Origin: Thysanoteuthis rhombus
Taxonomy: Eukaryota > Mollusca > Cephalopoda > Oegopsida > Thysanoteuthidae
NCBI GenBank assembly: GCA_963457665.1
Contig: OY735227.1
Span: forward strand, 52,232,844 to 52,296,843
DNA: 64,000 bases
Reading direction: 5' to 3'
Both the position numbers and the translations under genes were made by a program. This document shows positions 1 through 16,891 of the stretch, one piece after another (the first letter of the stretch is position 1; the number at the start of each line of letters is the position of its first letter). The notes beneath the pieces were generated by a model. The model was not told the DNA's origin and did no database searches. It was given only the letters and a program-made list of their open reading frames with translations.

Positions 1-234
1 CATTTTTCTGCAATATTTTATCAGTTGAATTCTTTTGAATTTTAAAAAGCATTGTAGTGCCCACCTTCCCAACTAAAAAGATTATTCGTGTACGGAGTTA
101 TCTGCCCTTTGGAAAGGATCTAACCCCTATATCTCTGTAGAAACGGTAAATTCCTTGTTCCCCTTTTTGACGTCACAGAGAACTGCTAATCAGATGGCAG
201 ATTCTTATCTTTACGATATTTAAACTGTGGCGGT

Positions 235-239
<5 letters not shown>
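1..239. other. Unassigned AT-rich DNA
   Basis: No gene, RNA or recognisable repeat is seen on either strand before the (CT)n array. Confidence 0.5.

Positions 240-287
<48 letters not shown>
240..287. repeat. (CT)n microsatellite
   Basis: Uninterrupted CT dinucleotide array of about 24 units. It generates a spurious RERERE open frame on the minus strand. Confidence 0.97.
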
Positions 288-290
<3 letters not shown>

Positions 291-849
291 CCGACGGCCT
301 CGAGGTAAGCTCGTCTCTTCTCTTTTCTCTCTTCAGTTAGGATAGTTAATATAGTTTTTATACACATTTTGTTCTACACACGCATCATCACATATTCATC
401 TCAAGAACACATCCTATCCAAGTTAAGCACTCTAATTGTAGTTTGGTCGGACTTCCTAAGATAACTTCTGAGTTGCTACAACTAGGATGACCATACTGAC
501 GGACATTCTATAGACTCTATCTCACATTTACTTCCTGACATTCCTTTCCCTTCATCCTTCCTATCTTATCCTGGTAGATCCCTCCACATATCCATGTCGA
601 CAGAAACTCCGGTTCTTGTTTATCTTAATTCACTCATGAATTAAATCTAGCACTGTTGTTTACTTCTTTGTTTGTTCTCATTTCTTCGTTTTGTTACGAT
701 TCAACTAACTGTGCACTAACCTTATTTTTGTGCTTAAGCAACGAACACGCTACTTACTAGGATTCATCTCCTTAGATCAATTCTGTTTATTGATATGTTA
801 GGGGGCTAATATATCTAGCAGCCTTAAATCTGGCCCCCTGACACGAAAG

Positions 850-850
<1 letters not shown>
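288..850. other. Unassigned DNA
   Basis: No coding potential or known repeat recognised. Just before the ATT array there is a short inverted match (AGGGGGC near 799 and GCCCCCT near 833), too short to call. Confidence 0.5.
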
Positions 851-903
<53 letters not shown>

Positions 904-946
904 TACTACTACTACTACTACTACTATTAGTGGTAGTAGTAGTGGC
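851..946. repeat. (ATT)n-(ACT)n compound microsatellite
   Basis: (ATT)n at 851-901 passes into (ACT)n at 902-926, followed by a short AGT-rich segment that is the inverse of the ACT block, so the right half can fold on itself. No LINE piece was recognised next to this ATT array, unlike the arrays near 22 kb and 55 kb. Confidence 0.95.
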
Positions 947-1535
947 AGATTATAGCGTATGTAAATGTGTATTTTTTCTGATAACATTATCTTATGCATT
1001 AACTCAAAAGGACTTGCTTCATCATGATTCTGTAGTTACCTCTGTCAATCCTACAAAATGAAAGTAAATCGTTTCTTTCTTGCGGAAGAAATTAGATTTT
1101 TTTATAGTTTCTGTTTATTTGTGAAACAATTGAAATCAACACAATCACCATCCCAGTCCTATGAAAATAATCTCGTGTTTATACGACGTATGGTCACGTA
1201 TAATCACACCCAACTGAGCCAGAGTAGAGGAAAGGTCAGATGGGCCAGTTAGCATGGGCCTACGATTTTGAGGGGGCCTTCCTCCTCTAGAAAGCTTACC
1301 TTCCCCAGAGAAGGCAAAGGGAGACCCTTTGGTAAAAAATGTTGATATCATATCGAGAATTCAAGTGGGTAACCTTTAGCAAAAATATTGGGATGATTTG
1401 TATGGATCTTCGAATCATTCAAAGTTACCATACACGACCTATAACGTTGCCTACAATGTTATTGATTGAAAATCCTACGCTTCTGAATTTGCATTACACA
1501 AACACACACATGAATTGATTCATTGGTGTGCTATG
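947..1535. other. Unassigned DNA
   Basis: Only short, composition-driven open frames; nothing recognised. Confidence 0.5.
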
Positions 1536-2000
1536 TATGTTTCGGAAGTTGTCCCCATCTTCGGTTGCATGTGTTGTGTGCGTATCTTTCAGTGGTTGAA
1601 AGGTTTTCGTTGAAGATAAATTCAACATCGGATGTTTTTGCTTTGGTGGTGAAAATGGGAATCAAGGGGATTTCTTTAGGGTCATCATGATGTGTGGGAC
1701 TTTGTTCTGTCTATGGTGAAGTCTTTGACAAGATATAATAGCAACACCACTAGGTCTTGGATAGGCCATAAGATGCCAGGGTAGTGGTGGTATGAGATTG
1801 TGTAGATAGATTATGATAGTATAGATGTTGAGGCAAGGAACTTCATATGTGGTATCCTTACAGGTCGCAGAAAGTCTGATGGCTATGAATTGTACAAATG
1901 AAATACCGTACAAGGGTTTTTATTGGTGGGGGTCTGTGTGACTTTGTGAAGTGCCGAATATTGGATATTCATGAAGGCAGATAGGGTGCAGATGTGGGGT
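1536..2000 (-). mobile_element. Possible decayed Penelope-like remnant
   Basis: The start has TGTTTCGGAAG followed by CCCCATCTTCGG. This resembles TGTTTCGGGAGG followed by TCCATCTTCAG at 15129-15160, which lies at the 3' side of the Penelope-like fragment there. The T/G-rich stretch that follows is also similar in texture to 15200-15500, including runs such as AGATTGTGTGG/AGATTGTGTAG. No readable protein is left. The call rests on this weak resemblance only. Confidence 0.3.
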
Positions 2001-2179
2001 GGTTATATGTGGGAGGATTATGATGTTAACAATATGTGTGGTTCGAGTTGTTAAGTTTGGTGTTAATCCATTAGGGGAAAGAGTTCAAAATTTGTTGATC
2101 CACATACATTCATGTCTTTGTAGAATTTTTGCTATCTCATTGGGTGTATTTTTTCTATTTTTCAATGAGCGTGAATCTG

Positions 2180-2182
<3 letters not shown>

Positions 2183-2263
<81 letters not shown>
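2183..2263. repeat. (TA)n microsatellite
   Basis: Perfect TA array of about 40 units; both strands give an artefactual YIYIYI frame. Confidence 0.97.
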
Positions 2264-2269
<6 letters not shown>

Positions 2270-5200
2270 GAATTTGATAATTACAAACAAACGTTTTTAA
2301 TATCATTTATATAAGTATCAAGTGCATATGAGTTGAGCAAAAATAAGAACTTTATATAATTTTCATTAGGATCAAGAATATGAAAGTTACAATAACTTTT
2401 GTATAAACGTACACCTTTTCACAACCTTTCAGAAGAATATAGCTCGTAAAATAAGGTCACGCAAAGAGTTTTACAATTTAGAACTAACGGAGATTCTGAG
2501 ATTGATCAGCCATTTTTGTTACGAGCCTCTTCCCCGTTAATATCCTTGAAACGTGTTTACGACATAAAAGGGCATAGAGACACTATATAACCTATTTTAC
2601 TATTCCATCACATACGTACAGCCGTAAAATGTTTTGAAATGTTGTCCTTATCCAGGCTTTAAGTTCATTATTGTGTATGTAATCAATCAATTGCATTGTT
2701 GATAATATATGATATGAATGTTCTTTCATTTGCTCGATTCCGTTCTTTTGTTCTAGACCACTATTGAAAATATGTGTCTTGAATTTCTTTTGTCTGTATT
2801 CTTTAGTAATAATTGATTAAATTTATACTCAAGCAGTACAAACAGAAATACATATATTCAATGCCATTGATGCCCCGAACTACTTAATTTCTACAAAGAT
2901 TTATATATCAAGAATTCATCTTCTATGGCCGAACCAAACTGTAGAGAACAATGCTCAATCAAATATATTAGAGTGACCATCTTATCACTATAGATTCATG
3001 AGAGATTATTACAGATAGATAGATACTGATAGCTGAAACCAGCATGTTCCAAAAGTTATTACGTTTTTTTTTCCATTAAATTTCAGTTTGTTTTTTTTTT
3101 TGTCCATTTCACGTATCCGAAGTAAATTTCATCAATGGTTAAAATTCGCACTTGCATTCTCTTTGGCTTCGATGATTTAGAATTTTGCCTCGTGCCCCTC
3201 TTCTTGTTTATCTTCGATGGTACTTTATTTTATTTTGATATTATGTTTGCTAATGTAGAAGATATGTGCATTTGTCCGGGTCGTCGTTGAGTAGTAATTC
3301 AAATTATTTTGTATAAAGTTGATGATGTAATATGAATGTAGTTTTTAAAGCAGTTTTAATGTTATTCCGTATAGACCGACTTCAGATGAAATTAGCGCTG
3401 ATATTTTTTGGTTGTGGGGTTTGTCGTGAGTGTTAGGTGTCTAGGTTTATCATTGTAACTATTTTTACTGTTGTTTTTGTGTATTTTGTTTGCCTTTCTT
3501 TTGGCATTTACAAATTTACAAACAAAAGAGAGCCTTAAAACTGGATGAAAAGACAAATGCCCTGGTCAAACATAGAAACACACACAACCACAACTTCAAC
3601 TTTCACCAAGCCCATCTCATCAAAATATGCATGAATCCTCGACATGCAGATGCAACCCTTATACCCCAATGCAATATAACCCTAATATCCCAATGCATTA
3701 AAATAACACAAAGGTATAGACCCTTTCAGATCGTAAACTCTGTAAATGCAGAATGACATAGATACCACACATTACAACACTAACATACAAGGAGTTGGCT
3801 AACAACCAAATGTACATTCAAGAAATGGTACAAGCATTTGCATACCACTCCTTCTCCAAAAGTCTTACCCACCATCAATCAAAAAGATTAAATGGAAAAA
3901 CCACACCGTATATGAGATGGACCCTCTTCTACATATGTCAACATCTATCCATTGAATTCCAGACACAAATTCTCCATTCGATAATCTAAAAAAATAACTT
4001 CCCTGAAAATTGACCATTTTAGCCCCGACCCCTTCCCCTGGCTGGACTTCAGTACCATGTGCAATAGAGTCGACCAGGGTGATTTGGATTGTCTGATAAT
4101 GCCTACCTGAAGCAGAGCTGTAAATTATTCTTTTGTGGCCTAATCTTTGTCATTAGACAATTGACGAACTGTCACTTGTATCAGTAGAATGTTTCAGGAA
4201 TCTCAAGGATTATATCTCCCTTCCCGTTTAAAGCTGAATTTAATTCTGCTTGCTACCATTCTATGGTCATTTCCTATATTTAATTTGCTGATAACGGTGA
4301 CTACTTTAACGTTATTAATCTAATCTGCAATAATGAAATTACTTTCGTTTTTCTGTTGTTCCATTTGTGCTTTCCCTGGTCCATATGGGACATTCTCGTT
4401 TTTAGAAAATGTGTTTATCTACTAGTATGTTTCCACTCTCATTTCTCTGTCCTGCTCTGAATTATCCAATGATTTTTCATCTTTTCTTTTCCCTCATTTT
4501 GGCCTAAAAATTTCCAATGAGTAATGTGTAATTTATCTTTTCTTTGCCCGTTATCTTAGTGATGCCATTAAACTCTCCAAGTTTCTGTCAGAACTTTTCG
4601 AAGTCGGTGCAAAAACCTGGATTTTCTTTAGCATGTATCTTTTGCTCAATCTATATAATACAAGCTATTCTGTTTGATACGCACTCAAAACCTATAGTGC
4701 TGCCTGCGATGTTATTATTGATTGAGAGTCCTCCGTAACTGAACTTTACCTTGGCTACACAATAATTAATATCTATAGATATTGAACCTGATATGGACCA
4801 CCTGAAATTTGTGTGTGGTCATAATCTTAACTTATAAGTGGATTATATGGTACCTATCCATAAAAATGCCCCGGCAAAGCTTCAGAGGCAGTGTGCGCCC
4901 GACTTTGGTACGTAATCTATCACCCGAATGTTCCATCCCCGATGTGCACAATTTCTAAAACTCAGTTTTCTCATTTTTACCTCTGCATTTTCCTTAGATC
5001 GCGTCCAACTTTCGTAGACCGAGCTCCCTGTGTCCTTCGCAGCTGGTCCAGAGCAGGGAAAAAATAAAAATTATTTTCGCTTTACCATGATCACACAACA
5101 CGAGTTCCTATTTTAGTTACGACATTTTTCTCCTAAGCTCCAACCGTTCACCGTTCTCGAAGGGGCTCATAATGCATTAGTTAGGGGTTTCTGTGCTTCT

Positions 5201-7505
5201 CTTTGGATAAAATATTGCTCTGTCCTTTCCATCTTTTACACTGAGTAGGTTAAGAGTTGTCGTGCTGGTGGAAAAGGCAGCCTGCAGCCGTGACTGGCAG
5301 GAGAGGGGAAGGAAATGAGTAATCTTAGGATGTCATACTCACCTTTTCCGTGGCAACTGGACAAACTAACCAACTCACGCTCTGTAATCATCAATTAGAT
5401 GCAAGGCCATGTATATGGGGTCACACAATGTTGAATGAACTCACTACATGATGAAATTGGAAGAGCTATTCAAATTCAGGTTTAATTCAATTGTTCTTTG
5501 AGTTCAACTTAGTTAGACACAAGACAACAGTAAGTAAATACCAAGTAATGGTCAGATTCACTGCACGAGCGGATTAATCATTGAGCTACAAAAAAAAAAA
5601 AAAGAGAATAAGGGAAAGAATCCCTGACTCATGTTAGATATGGTGGCGGATTTATGGTCTTGCTGCCTCTGGTAGTGGAGGCCTGGGTCATAATGAAGTA
5701 ATCATAAAATCAAAAGATTACCAAGGGATTTTAGAGCAAAATGTGCAAGCCACTAAGTTCGATTCGAAGATCATCTGTTCTCCAGCACGAAAAAAATAAC
5801 CTCGAAGAAGACATCCAAAACAGATGATAGCAGAAAAGGAAAAGGAAAAGATAAAATGAGCTCACTTTCATTAAAAGTCTTTGGAGAGAGCAGAAATCTG
5901 TTATTGGAGGAAACTATCAAGCAAGCATTCAAGGGGTAGAACAGACTGCATAGGAAGAATGAGACAGACCTCTTGATTGATGCAAGAAGCTCATAAATGG
6001 TAACAAGAAACCTTGCCAAAGCGAGGCTTGTTGCCAAATATTAACGAAAGTGTTTTCCTTACTGCCCAAATCATATTTTTAATTTCTTTTTTTGAATTAC
6101 TTCATATAAGTTGAAAAAAGGAGGTTTTATTTTGTTTTTGCTGTTCTTGTTCAGTTATACTGGAAATCCTATCAAGGATTTGATTGATTATAATTGCAAA
6201 AATATGTCTTGAATGGTTCCTTGCTGAAATCTTGGCGATTGCATCTATTAAGGAATTTTTTCCTCAAATTGACAATCAGTGATTTACTCCAAACACATTT
6301 GGGAATCATTCAAGTTATATGTTAGCGACTATAGTCCATCAAATCCAAAGAGCTTTGGGTTTTTTTTTCCTTTTTTTAAGGGTATGACATTCGTTTTATA
6401 TATGAGCATTATTGCTGAATTATGGTCCCAATTTACTATTCATACAAACGCAGAGAGCAGAAATTTCCTGTTATCAACTCTATGTGCAAATGGTCAGGAC
6501 TCTCTTCAACCATACATAATTTAGCACGCACGATCAAACATATCTATTTACTTAGTATAAAAATACATTAATTACTCGAGTCTTTTTCTTATCTTCATTT
6601 GTCGTGGTTTACCCCCTCCCTCCCTCTGTTTGCCCTTATTATCCATTGTCATTGTCAACTCCAGTTGAAGTGACTTTACACACACTGACATGGTCTAACC
6701 TGCTTCTATCACATGACAAACGTCAGTAGAGAGATGACCTCGTTATCTTTGACGTTATCGTCCTAAACACGTTGAGGAGCCAGTTGCGATGTTAGTTTAA
6801 TACTGGTTTATTTTTGCTATAACAGTTTTGTGAAGAGAGAAAGCGAGAGGGGAAAGAGAGATTGCGTGAGTGTGTCTGATGGAGAGAAAGGAGAGGCATT
6901 GTATGTATAAAGAGGGTTGGGACAGACAGACTGAAACTGATTGTTGTGTACACATAACTTCTCATAGTATGTACATGTATGTATATATGTATGTATAATA
7001 CAAATCTGGAATGCAATATAATAAAATACTATATCCGATGTAAGATGGGTTTATTCCATATTGTGCATAATACATTCATCATTAAACATAAAGTTGATTT
7101 AGAGAAGTGCATAAAATATAATGGCGTAAGGATTCGCTCCACGAACACGTTTCTATTTCTGCCCTGCTTGGGCTTCTTCGGGCGAATGATTCTGTTTATT
7201 TTAGATTCCTATTTATGATTTTTTTCCTTGGGGGGGGGGGGCTATTATTCTAAGTGGTAGGATCTTTCTTTTATTCCACTTATATAGAGTTTTTATACAT
7301 TTTTGTTCAGTGTACGGTCATTGCTTATGTTTTTTACAGCTGAACCAACATAAAACACCAACAAGGCCATTACCTAGTTTAACATCATTAAGAAGAAAAT
7401 ACTCGTGCTTTTGTACATTTCAACATCATGGACCTCTAACCTTCTATATCCAAAGGAATACTTGAGGGTCTATGAAATTAGCAAAAATCCATGTGGATAT
7501 TAACA
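2264..7505. other. Long unassigned stretch
   Basis: No gene or named repeat could be supported. A frame at 3490-3756 (+) contains the phrase HRNTHNHNFNF, which faintly recalls C-terminal tails of GIY-YIG-bearing retroelement proteins, but no second motif supports it. Mononucleotide runs occur at 3064-3073, 3092-3101 and 5588-5602, and a short (TA)n at 7512-7534. Reverse-strand 5530-5590 has a TAGCTCAATGATTA phrase like a tRNA A box, without a convincing B box. Confidence 0.4.
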
Positions 7506-7544
<39 letters not shown>

Positions 7545-7545
7545 A
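7506..7545. repeat. Short (CA)-(TA)-(GA) compound repeat
   Basis: Short CA run, about 12 TA units, then GAGAGAGA. Confidence 0.8.
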
Positions 7546-7899
7546 ATAATTAAACACTGTAGACAGACAGTACCATTCCATTCAAGAACAATGGACTAAA
7601 AAATGATGTTTCTATTGGTTGTCTCGATTCAGCTGAGATGTTGGACCTAATCAGTTTGTATATTTTACATAACCTCACTAACCTAACTAGATTTGAAAAA
7701 ATATATGATTGTACCGGGACGACGTCCTACTGATTGTAGAAAACAGTAATGTGCAAAAATGTGAAAAAATTTAAAATTCTGTAATTACTTACATCAACAC
7801 AAGTTTTCACCAACCAAAAAAAAACCATTGAAAAGATCCCCAAATCAACAAAAACTAAACTAATACATGATTCCTCAAATGAAACATTATTCAACAATG

Positions 7900-8610
7900 T
7901 TAGAAATAGATATACTAAAGCCCTAAAGAACAGCGATTTTACCAAAACTGGCTTTAAATATGACGAAAAAGTTGAATCCAATAGAGTAAAACATAGCAAC
8001 AATAAAGAAAAAAAAATGTAGCAACCCACAGAGTAAAATATTCACCAAGAACAAACTTGAAATCATCCAAGATGATACGGATAATTTTGATAAACTCATA
8101 ACAACACATACCAATGAAGTAATTAGAAATAATACAAACGAAGAGAGCATAAATAAACAAGACTGCGACTGTACAAACAAAAACAGATGCCCCTTGCAAG
8201 ACAAATGTCTCAAATCGAATATCCTATATAAAGCCAAAATATCAACACAAGAGAAACCCTTAGAAGTGAAATATTATATAGGAATATCGAAAACGCCGTT
8301 CAAACTAAGATTAGCCAACTGTATATCATCATTTACAAACGAAAAATATAAAGATAGTACATAACCCTGTCGACATGTTATTGGAGACTGATAACGAACT
8401 CAAACCTACAATAGAAACAGACATACATACGCTAAAATATTGAAACCCAATAATACCTATGCCTAAATGAGAAATTGGAAAACCTCACTTTAGCCAATGA
8501 ACAAAAACAAACAAACAAACAAAAAACAGAATTAAACAGAAACACAGAATAGCTTTGAAATGCCGGCATCGCTCAATACTTCTATTAACAAACATAACTC
8601 AGTAACCAGC
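7900..8610 (+). pseudogene. Penelope-like retroelement, C-terminal GIY-YIG region (decayed)
   Basis: A frame without ATG is open from about 8019 to a stop at 8365. It contains CDCTNKNRCPLQDKC, whose cysteine spacing (C-x-C-x5-C-x5-C) is the zinc-binding linker typical of endonuclease-bearing Penelope-like elements. It then reads KYYIGISKTPFKLRL, a GIY-YIG-type core (YYIG in place of GIY...YIG), followed by SSFTNEKYKDST, another conserved phrase of the family. About 190 bases further on, in another frame, CRHRSILLLTN matches the usual C-terminal CRHRNKFLL segment. Frameshifts and stops separate the parts, and no reverse transcriptase core is readable upstream, although 7923-8010 (NRYTKALKNSDF...) may be the end of it. 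The element would have encoded reverse transcriptase plus nuclease for its own insertion. This copy is dead and 5'-truncated. Confidence 0.72.
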
Positions 8611-9150
8611 ATATAGATATACTAAAAATAACCACCATAGATATCTTATTAACATTGTTACCTAAGAGAACGAACTAATCAACATAATTATCTTAGACAT
8701 GCGGAAACTGACCAAACCCAGTATAATCAAATCAACAACTAAGGTCATATAAAAGGGAACTCTAACGTTGGGAAATAGATTCAAGTGAGAATGACATACT
8801 CTCTGACAAGAAACATACCATAAAACAACTGATAGATCAACTAACAAAAATGTCTATACCATACCCGCCTAATTTATGATTTTTAACTACCGACAATTAA
8901 AGCATTCCTACTAGATAAAACAAAAAACATAACAAGCAGTGACCAACCACTAAATAAGATATATGAAAAATATAAACATATAAATAGAATAAAAGAAAGA
9001 CACTACCACCTAGAAAGATAGCCACTCCACCCACCAAAAATGTCCTAAATAGGAATCTAAGATAAACCGAATCATTTGCCTGCTGAAGCCCAAACAAGGC
9101 AGAAACAAATTTGTTTGTGTACCGAATCTTTACTCAATTATGTATCATTA
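8611..9150. other. A-rich unassigned DNA
   Basis: A-rich on the plus strand, with the same texture as the preceding Penelope-like remnant and possibly its 3' tail; no motif is readable. Confidence 0.4.
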
Positions 9151-9156
9151 TGTATA

Positions 9157-9157
9157 C

Positions 9158-9194
<37 letters not shown>
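9157..9194. repeat. (TA)n-(TG)n compound microsatellite
   Basis: Short TA run followed by about 13 TG units. Confidence 0.93.
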
Positions 9195-9785
9195 ACATTT
9201 TGTAGAGGAAAAAAAACTTGTTCAAATGTAGCAAAGGTTGAATTTACTTGACAATAACATAATTAGGAATGGCAAAAGCCCATTATGAAAGCAATTCTAT
9301 TATTTCTTGTTGAAAGAACCTGGGATTCTGGATGAAAAACCAATGTCAACATCTATACCAAAGCTTCATCTTCATAATTTTCGGCGATGACGAACGGAAT
9401 CAGTTAAATTTGTGGTGATGACGTACAGAATCAGTTTTATTTTTTGTTTTTGTGCCTTTTCCGCACCGAGGACTATCCGCGTAGACTTGCAAGCGAAGGT
9501 CAAAAACAAAAAATTACTTCCGAAAAAATGATTAAAACCTCATTTTATTCATCCAATCTTATTCCCAGCGTCGAAAATCTCGAGGAAACTGTATCAATTA
9601 TTTTCAACAATGGAAAAATCCTTAACCAAAATCGAACTATAACCGAAATACTCAAATGCTGCACAACGGACGGAAAAGGGATTCAGTCCAGCATTTAAAT
9701 TACATTGTAAATCGAACACCCATGTAAAAGCTATCAAAACCCTCTTCTAGAATCAAATAAACCCTTGCGTATTTCTCACATGGAT
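9195..9785. other. Unassigned DNA with an 84-codon open frame
   Basis: An open frame at 9444-9698 (+) is not dominated by a simple repeat, but nothing in it is recognised and it has no visible splice or promoter context. I do not call it a gene. Confidence 0.3.
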
Positions 9786-9789
9786 ATCC

Positions 9790-9900
9790 GTTGATATGTA
9801 AGAATTGTCGATTAGGCTTGATCGGTAAGAGAGCCGCCAGCTGACCATTTTGACGTGATTTCAAATCACAATAGGGAATTGTTAATTTCATACTTTGGTT
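9790..9900 (+). mobile_element. tRNA-like SINE fragment
   Basis: The phrase GGCTTGATCGGTAAGAGAGC fits a tRNA D-arm with A box. About 35 bases on, GTGATTTCAAATCAC fits a decayed T-arm with B box. The same unit recurs at 43120-43215 with matching flanks (ATATGTAAGA before it, AATTTCATA after it), so it is a dispersed SINE family and not a tRNA gene. Both copies carry promoter-box mutations. Confidence 0.6.
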
Positions 9901-10247
9901 TGATTTAACGTGACAGGACAAAGAAACATTGAAAATTTTACTACCCCAAATTAGGTGTTGTTGCTACGGGTTGGGGAGGGGTCAACTCCAGCGTTAAACT
10001 TGCTCTAAAGTTTGACAAAAAATAATAGTATTGTTTGTTTTACCAGAAAATGGGCTTATTCAACAAAAAATACAAGAATTAGTTTCATATATCTATCTAA
10101 CATTTATATATTTACAAGTTTGATTGTAGACTAGGATTTTGTAATACTTTAGTAAACTTTTTGTTTACGAATATGTTTGGATCTAATAAGTGTGAGAAAT
10201 GTCAAAACGTTTTCCGAATTATCTATACTTATTTATCTGTTTATATA
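9901..10247. other. Unassigned DNA
   Basis: No supported feature. Confidence 0.5.
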
Positions 10248-10372
10248 TATCGAGAGAGATAGGGTGGAAGGAGTGCAGTAAAGAGGGAGAGAGGAGGAAA
10301 GAGAAGGAGTAAAGAAAGAGAGAGAGGAGGAGAAGGAGAGAGAGGAGGAGAAGGAGAGAGAGGAGAGAGTAG
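10248..10372. repeat. GA-rich purine tract
   Basis: Imperfect GAGAGGAGGAGAAGGA repeats on the plus strand. The minus-strand leucine/serine open frame over it is an artefact of composition. Confidence 0.9.
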
Positions 10373-14726
<4,354 letters not shown>

Positions 14727-15000
14727 GAAGAGACGAATAGACCGAGAATAAACGAGACGAGTATTTGGTGTGAAAGCGATTATTTGGGCTTTTGCATTAC
14801 CGTTCAGCGGCTGTTTAGCTCAATGGTAAGAGCATAGCTAGGCTGAAGCGGCTAACCTATCGATTCCTGCAGCAGTCCTATTTCTTTGATTGTTTATTCT
14901 ATCTATGCTCTTTAGGGTGAGTGATACATTAACCATGTAATGACGGAAGATAATCTCAAATAAATTGCTATGTGATATAAAGCAATTTATAATTCATTCT
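14727..15000 (+). mobile_element. SINE with internal tRNA-like unit (family S1, copy 1)
   Basis: A tRNA-like segment at 14807-14878 has TAGCTCAATGGTAAGAGC (D-arm, A box; stem GCTC/GAGC) and TATCGATTCC (B-box-like). It is flanked on the left by a conserved block ending GCGATTATTTGGGCTTTTG and on the right by an AT-rich tail with TAATGACGGAAGATAATCTC. The same order, in reverse complement, recurs at 26850-27090. Because conserved sequence extends left of the tRNA-like part, the unit may be dimeric or the tRNA part internal. Confidence 0.65.
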
Positions 15001-15119
15001 GTCGGACCAAATATATCCGTTTCTTTATATATGTATAATATGAACTGCAAAGAGTGAGACAGACTCGGGAGTAAAGTGTATAGAAGTTAGGTTTATTTGT
15101 CTGTAAATGTTTATATTAA

Positions 15120-15157
15120 TGGTCTATACATGTTTCGGGAGGTATTTCCATCTTCAG

Positions 15158-15205
<48 letters not shown>

Positions 15206-15780
15206 ATACTTTTAGAGGTTGTAGGTTTGATGTGGAACCTGAGTCCACCGCCAGGAGCTTTGCTTTGTGAGCAAAAATGGTATCCTAGCTGTTAGGGGTA
15301 TCCTGTTGTATGAGAGAAAGTCCAGCCAGTGATGAAATCTATCATTTACAGCAGCAGTCGGTCTTGGAGAGGACAAAGGTGTCAGGGTAGGAAGGAAGTG
15401 ATGTGATGTTAGATTGTGTGGGTATGTTAGTATGTTAAGGATAGTGTAAAGGGAGGTTTGATGAGGTTGAGGAACTACATAGGTTTACAGAATTTAGTGG
15501 TTCTAGGGATATTGTTGTGTGAAACTTTATCATTTATAATATTGTTGCTGCTAATCATGTCTTTGATTTTTGGGGTCTGCAGTAAGTGATGACATGTGTT
15601 TGTTAATATATCTCTTAGATCTGTTTTAAGAGTCAGGATGTTCCATCTCCTATAGATAATGTGTGCTAAAGGCGGGAGTGTGTTGTTGAAGGTGGTTATA
15701 AGCGGTATGTAGTCAGGTTTATTATTGTTGGAGAGCTGCATTTTCCCTAAAGATTTACTTCCAAAATCGTCCTGCACATT
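15120..15780 (-). pseudogene. Penelope-like/related retroelement fragment
   Basis: The minus-strand frame 15475-15777 (100 codons) reads IPLITTFNNTLPPLAHII, then RRWNIL, then PRTTKF near its end. This follows the pattern 'PLvTTFnP..P.L..i....W.iL' seen after the reverse transcriptase in Penelope-like/Neptune-type ORFs. Downstream on the same strand, HHWLDFLSYNR is readable after stops. At the left edge CATGTTTCGGGAGG with TCCATCTTCAG (15128-15160) resembles the terminal region of such elements. A (TG)n array (15161-15201) interrupts. The family assignment is from remembered pattern only. Confidence 0.42.
15161..15201. repeat. (TG)n microsatellite
   Basis: Perfect TG array of about 20 units. 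Confidence 0.97.
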
Positions 15781-15799
15781 ATATCATGATGATCATGTT

Positions 15800-16215
15800 T
15801 GGGACAGTGATTTCCTAAAGTGAGCGCTGCAGCTACCCAGGGCTCCCAAAGACAACTTGGGATAATCTAAAAATCTGATTAATTCCAGGCAATCGTACTT
15901 CAATGAAAACAAAATTTACCAACATGGAATGAACTGAGGGATATCAGTAAGAAATAAATATCCTCCGCTTGGAGCTAAAGCTCAGCGAATCTTAATTCCA
16001 TGGAACAGGAAATAAGAATGGGATGCTGATTCCAAGACTTCAGAAACTCCTTGGTGAACAACAGGCTCACCTTCCTACTAATTTATATAATTATGAAAAC
16101 GGGATACAAATAACTTCTCTTTGTGAATTCAAATTTCATGATTCATTATTCTTTTTACCTAACTAACCTAACCACATGAATGTAAATGCTATTGCTCAGT
16201 ATTCTCTGATGCGGG
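15800..16215. repeat. Dispersed repeat family R1, copy 1
   Basis: Matches 18345-18685 in the same orientation. Shared blocks include a GTGCGG/GAGCGCTGCAGCT segment, CCAGGGCTCC near its start, TTCAGAAACTCC/TTTAGGAACTTT with GGTTCGATT-like context, CAGGCTCACC, and a right end CTAACCACATGAATGTAAAT followed by CAGTATTCTCTGA. Class unknown; no coding capacity. Confidence 0.6.
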
Positions 16216-16843
16216 TTAAGGAGATTGGTACTAACACCGAAGACTTGTTTACTTTAGTGTTACTTGAATGGTCACAGATTAAAAACATAACATAAACACA
16301 TGATGAACGTTTTTTCGACTACTCATCAACAACTAGCCCAACCCATACTCCTATATATAGAGTTTGATAATTATAAATATAAATGTAGATGTGCATGTGC
16401 ACGCTTGTCTCGTGATATTCATTTACAGTTTGTACTTAAAATAGCCTCTTAATATGTCAACTAGGAGTAGATCTACGTAACTCGTTACGTCACGTTGGTT
16501 AATCACATATATGAGTATTTTGTTTTTTGTAGGCCAGGCGGATCTTTTGAGAGATCACCAAGCAGAATTAGCAACGGTGCAGATTTGTTTCAGGTGGATA
16601 TCAACTTGTCTGGGAGTGACCTTTGCATTATGATCTTAGGCCGATCTTCTGTGGACAAACATTATAATCCTATCAAATCAAAACATGCTTCCTGACGCAT
16701 TCACTCGCGGTAAATGACGATCAGGGACGACTTCCCCGAAAACCTAACCTCGAAAAAGCCATTTCGGAAAAAGCAAACATGTCATCCAATAGAAGGGAAG
16801 CAACTTGGAATTTGATACTGAAACACAATACCGACATATAGTA

Positions 16844-16846
<3 letters not shown>
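16216..16846. other. Unassigned DNA
   Basis: No gene supported. A block at 16575-16660 (GTGGATATCAACTTG ... TATGATCTTAGG) weakly resembles 59708-59770 (GTGGATCTTGACTTG ... TATGATCTCAGG), possibly another old repeat. Confidence 0.4.

Positions 16847-16847
<1 letters not shown>

Positions 16848-16888
<41 letters not shown>
16848..16888. repeat. (TA)n microsatellite
   Basis: Perfect TA array that abuts the 3' end of a minus-strand SINE copy. Confidence 0.96.

Positions 16889-16891
<3 letters not shown>

Noticed and set aside
3490-3756. Possible retroelement C-terminal tail (HRNTHNHNFNF)
   Set aside because: One phrase only; no second conserved segment in order.
9444-9698. 84-codon open frame on the plus strand
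   Set aside because: Reads plausibly but has no recognisable domain, splice context or repeat partner.
14807-14878. Functional tRNA gene
   Set aside because: Acceptor arms pair only partly, the B box is mutated, and a second dispersed copy with shared non-tRNA flanks shows it is part of a SINE.
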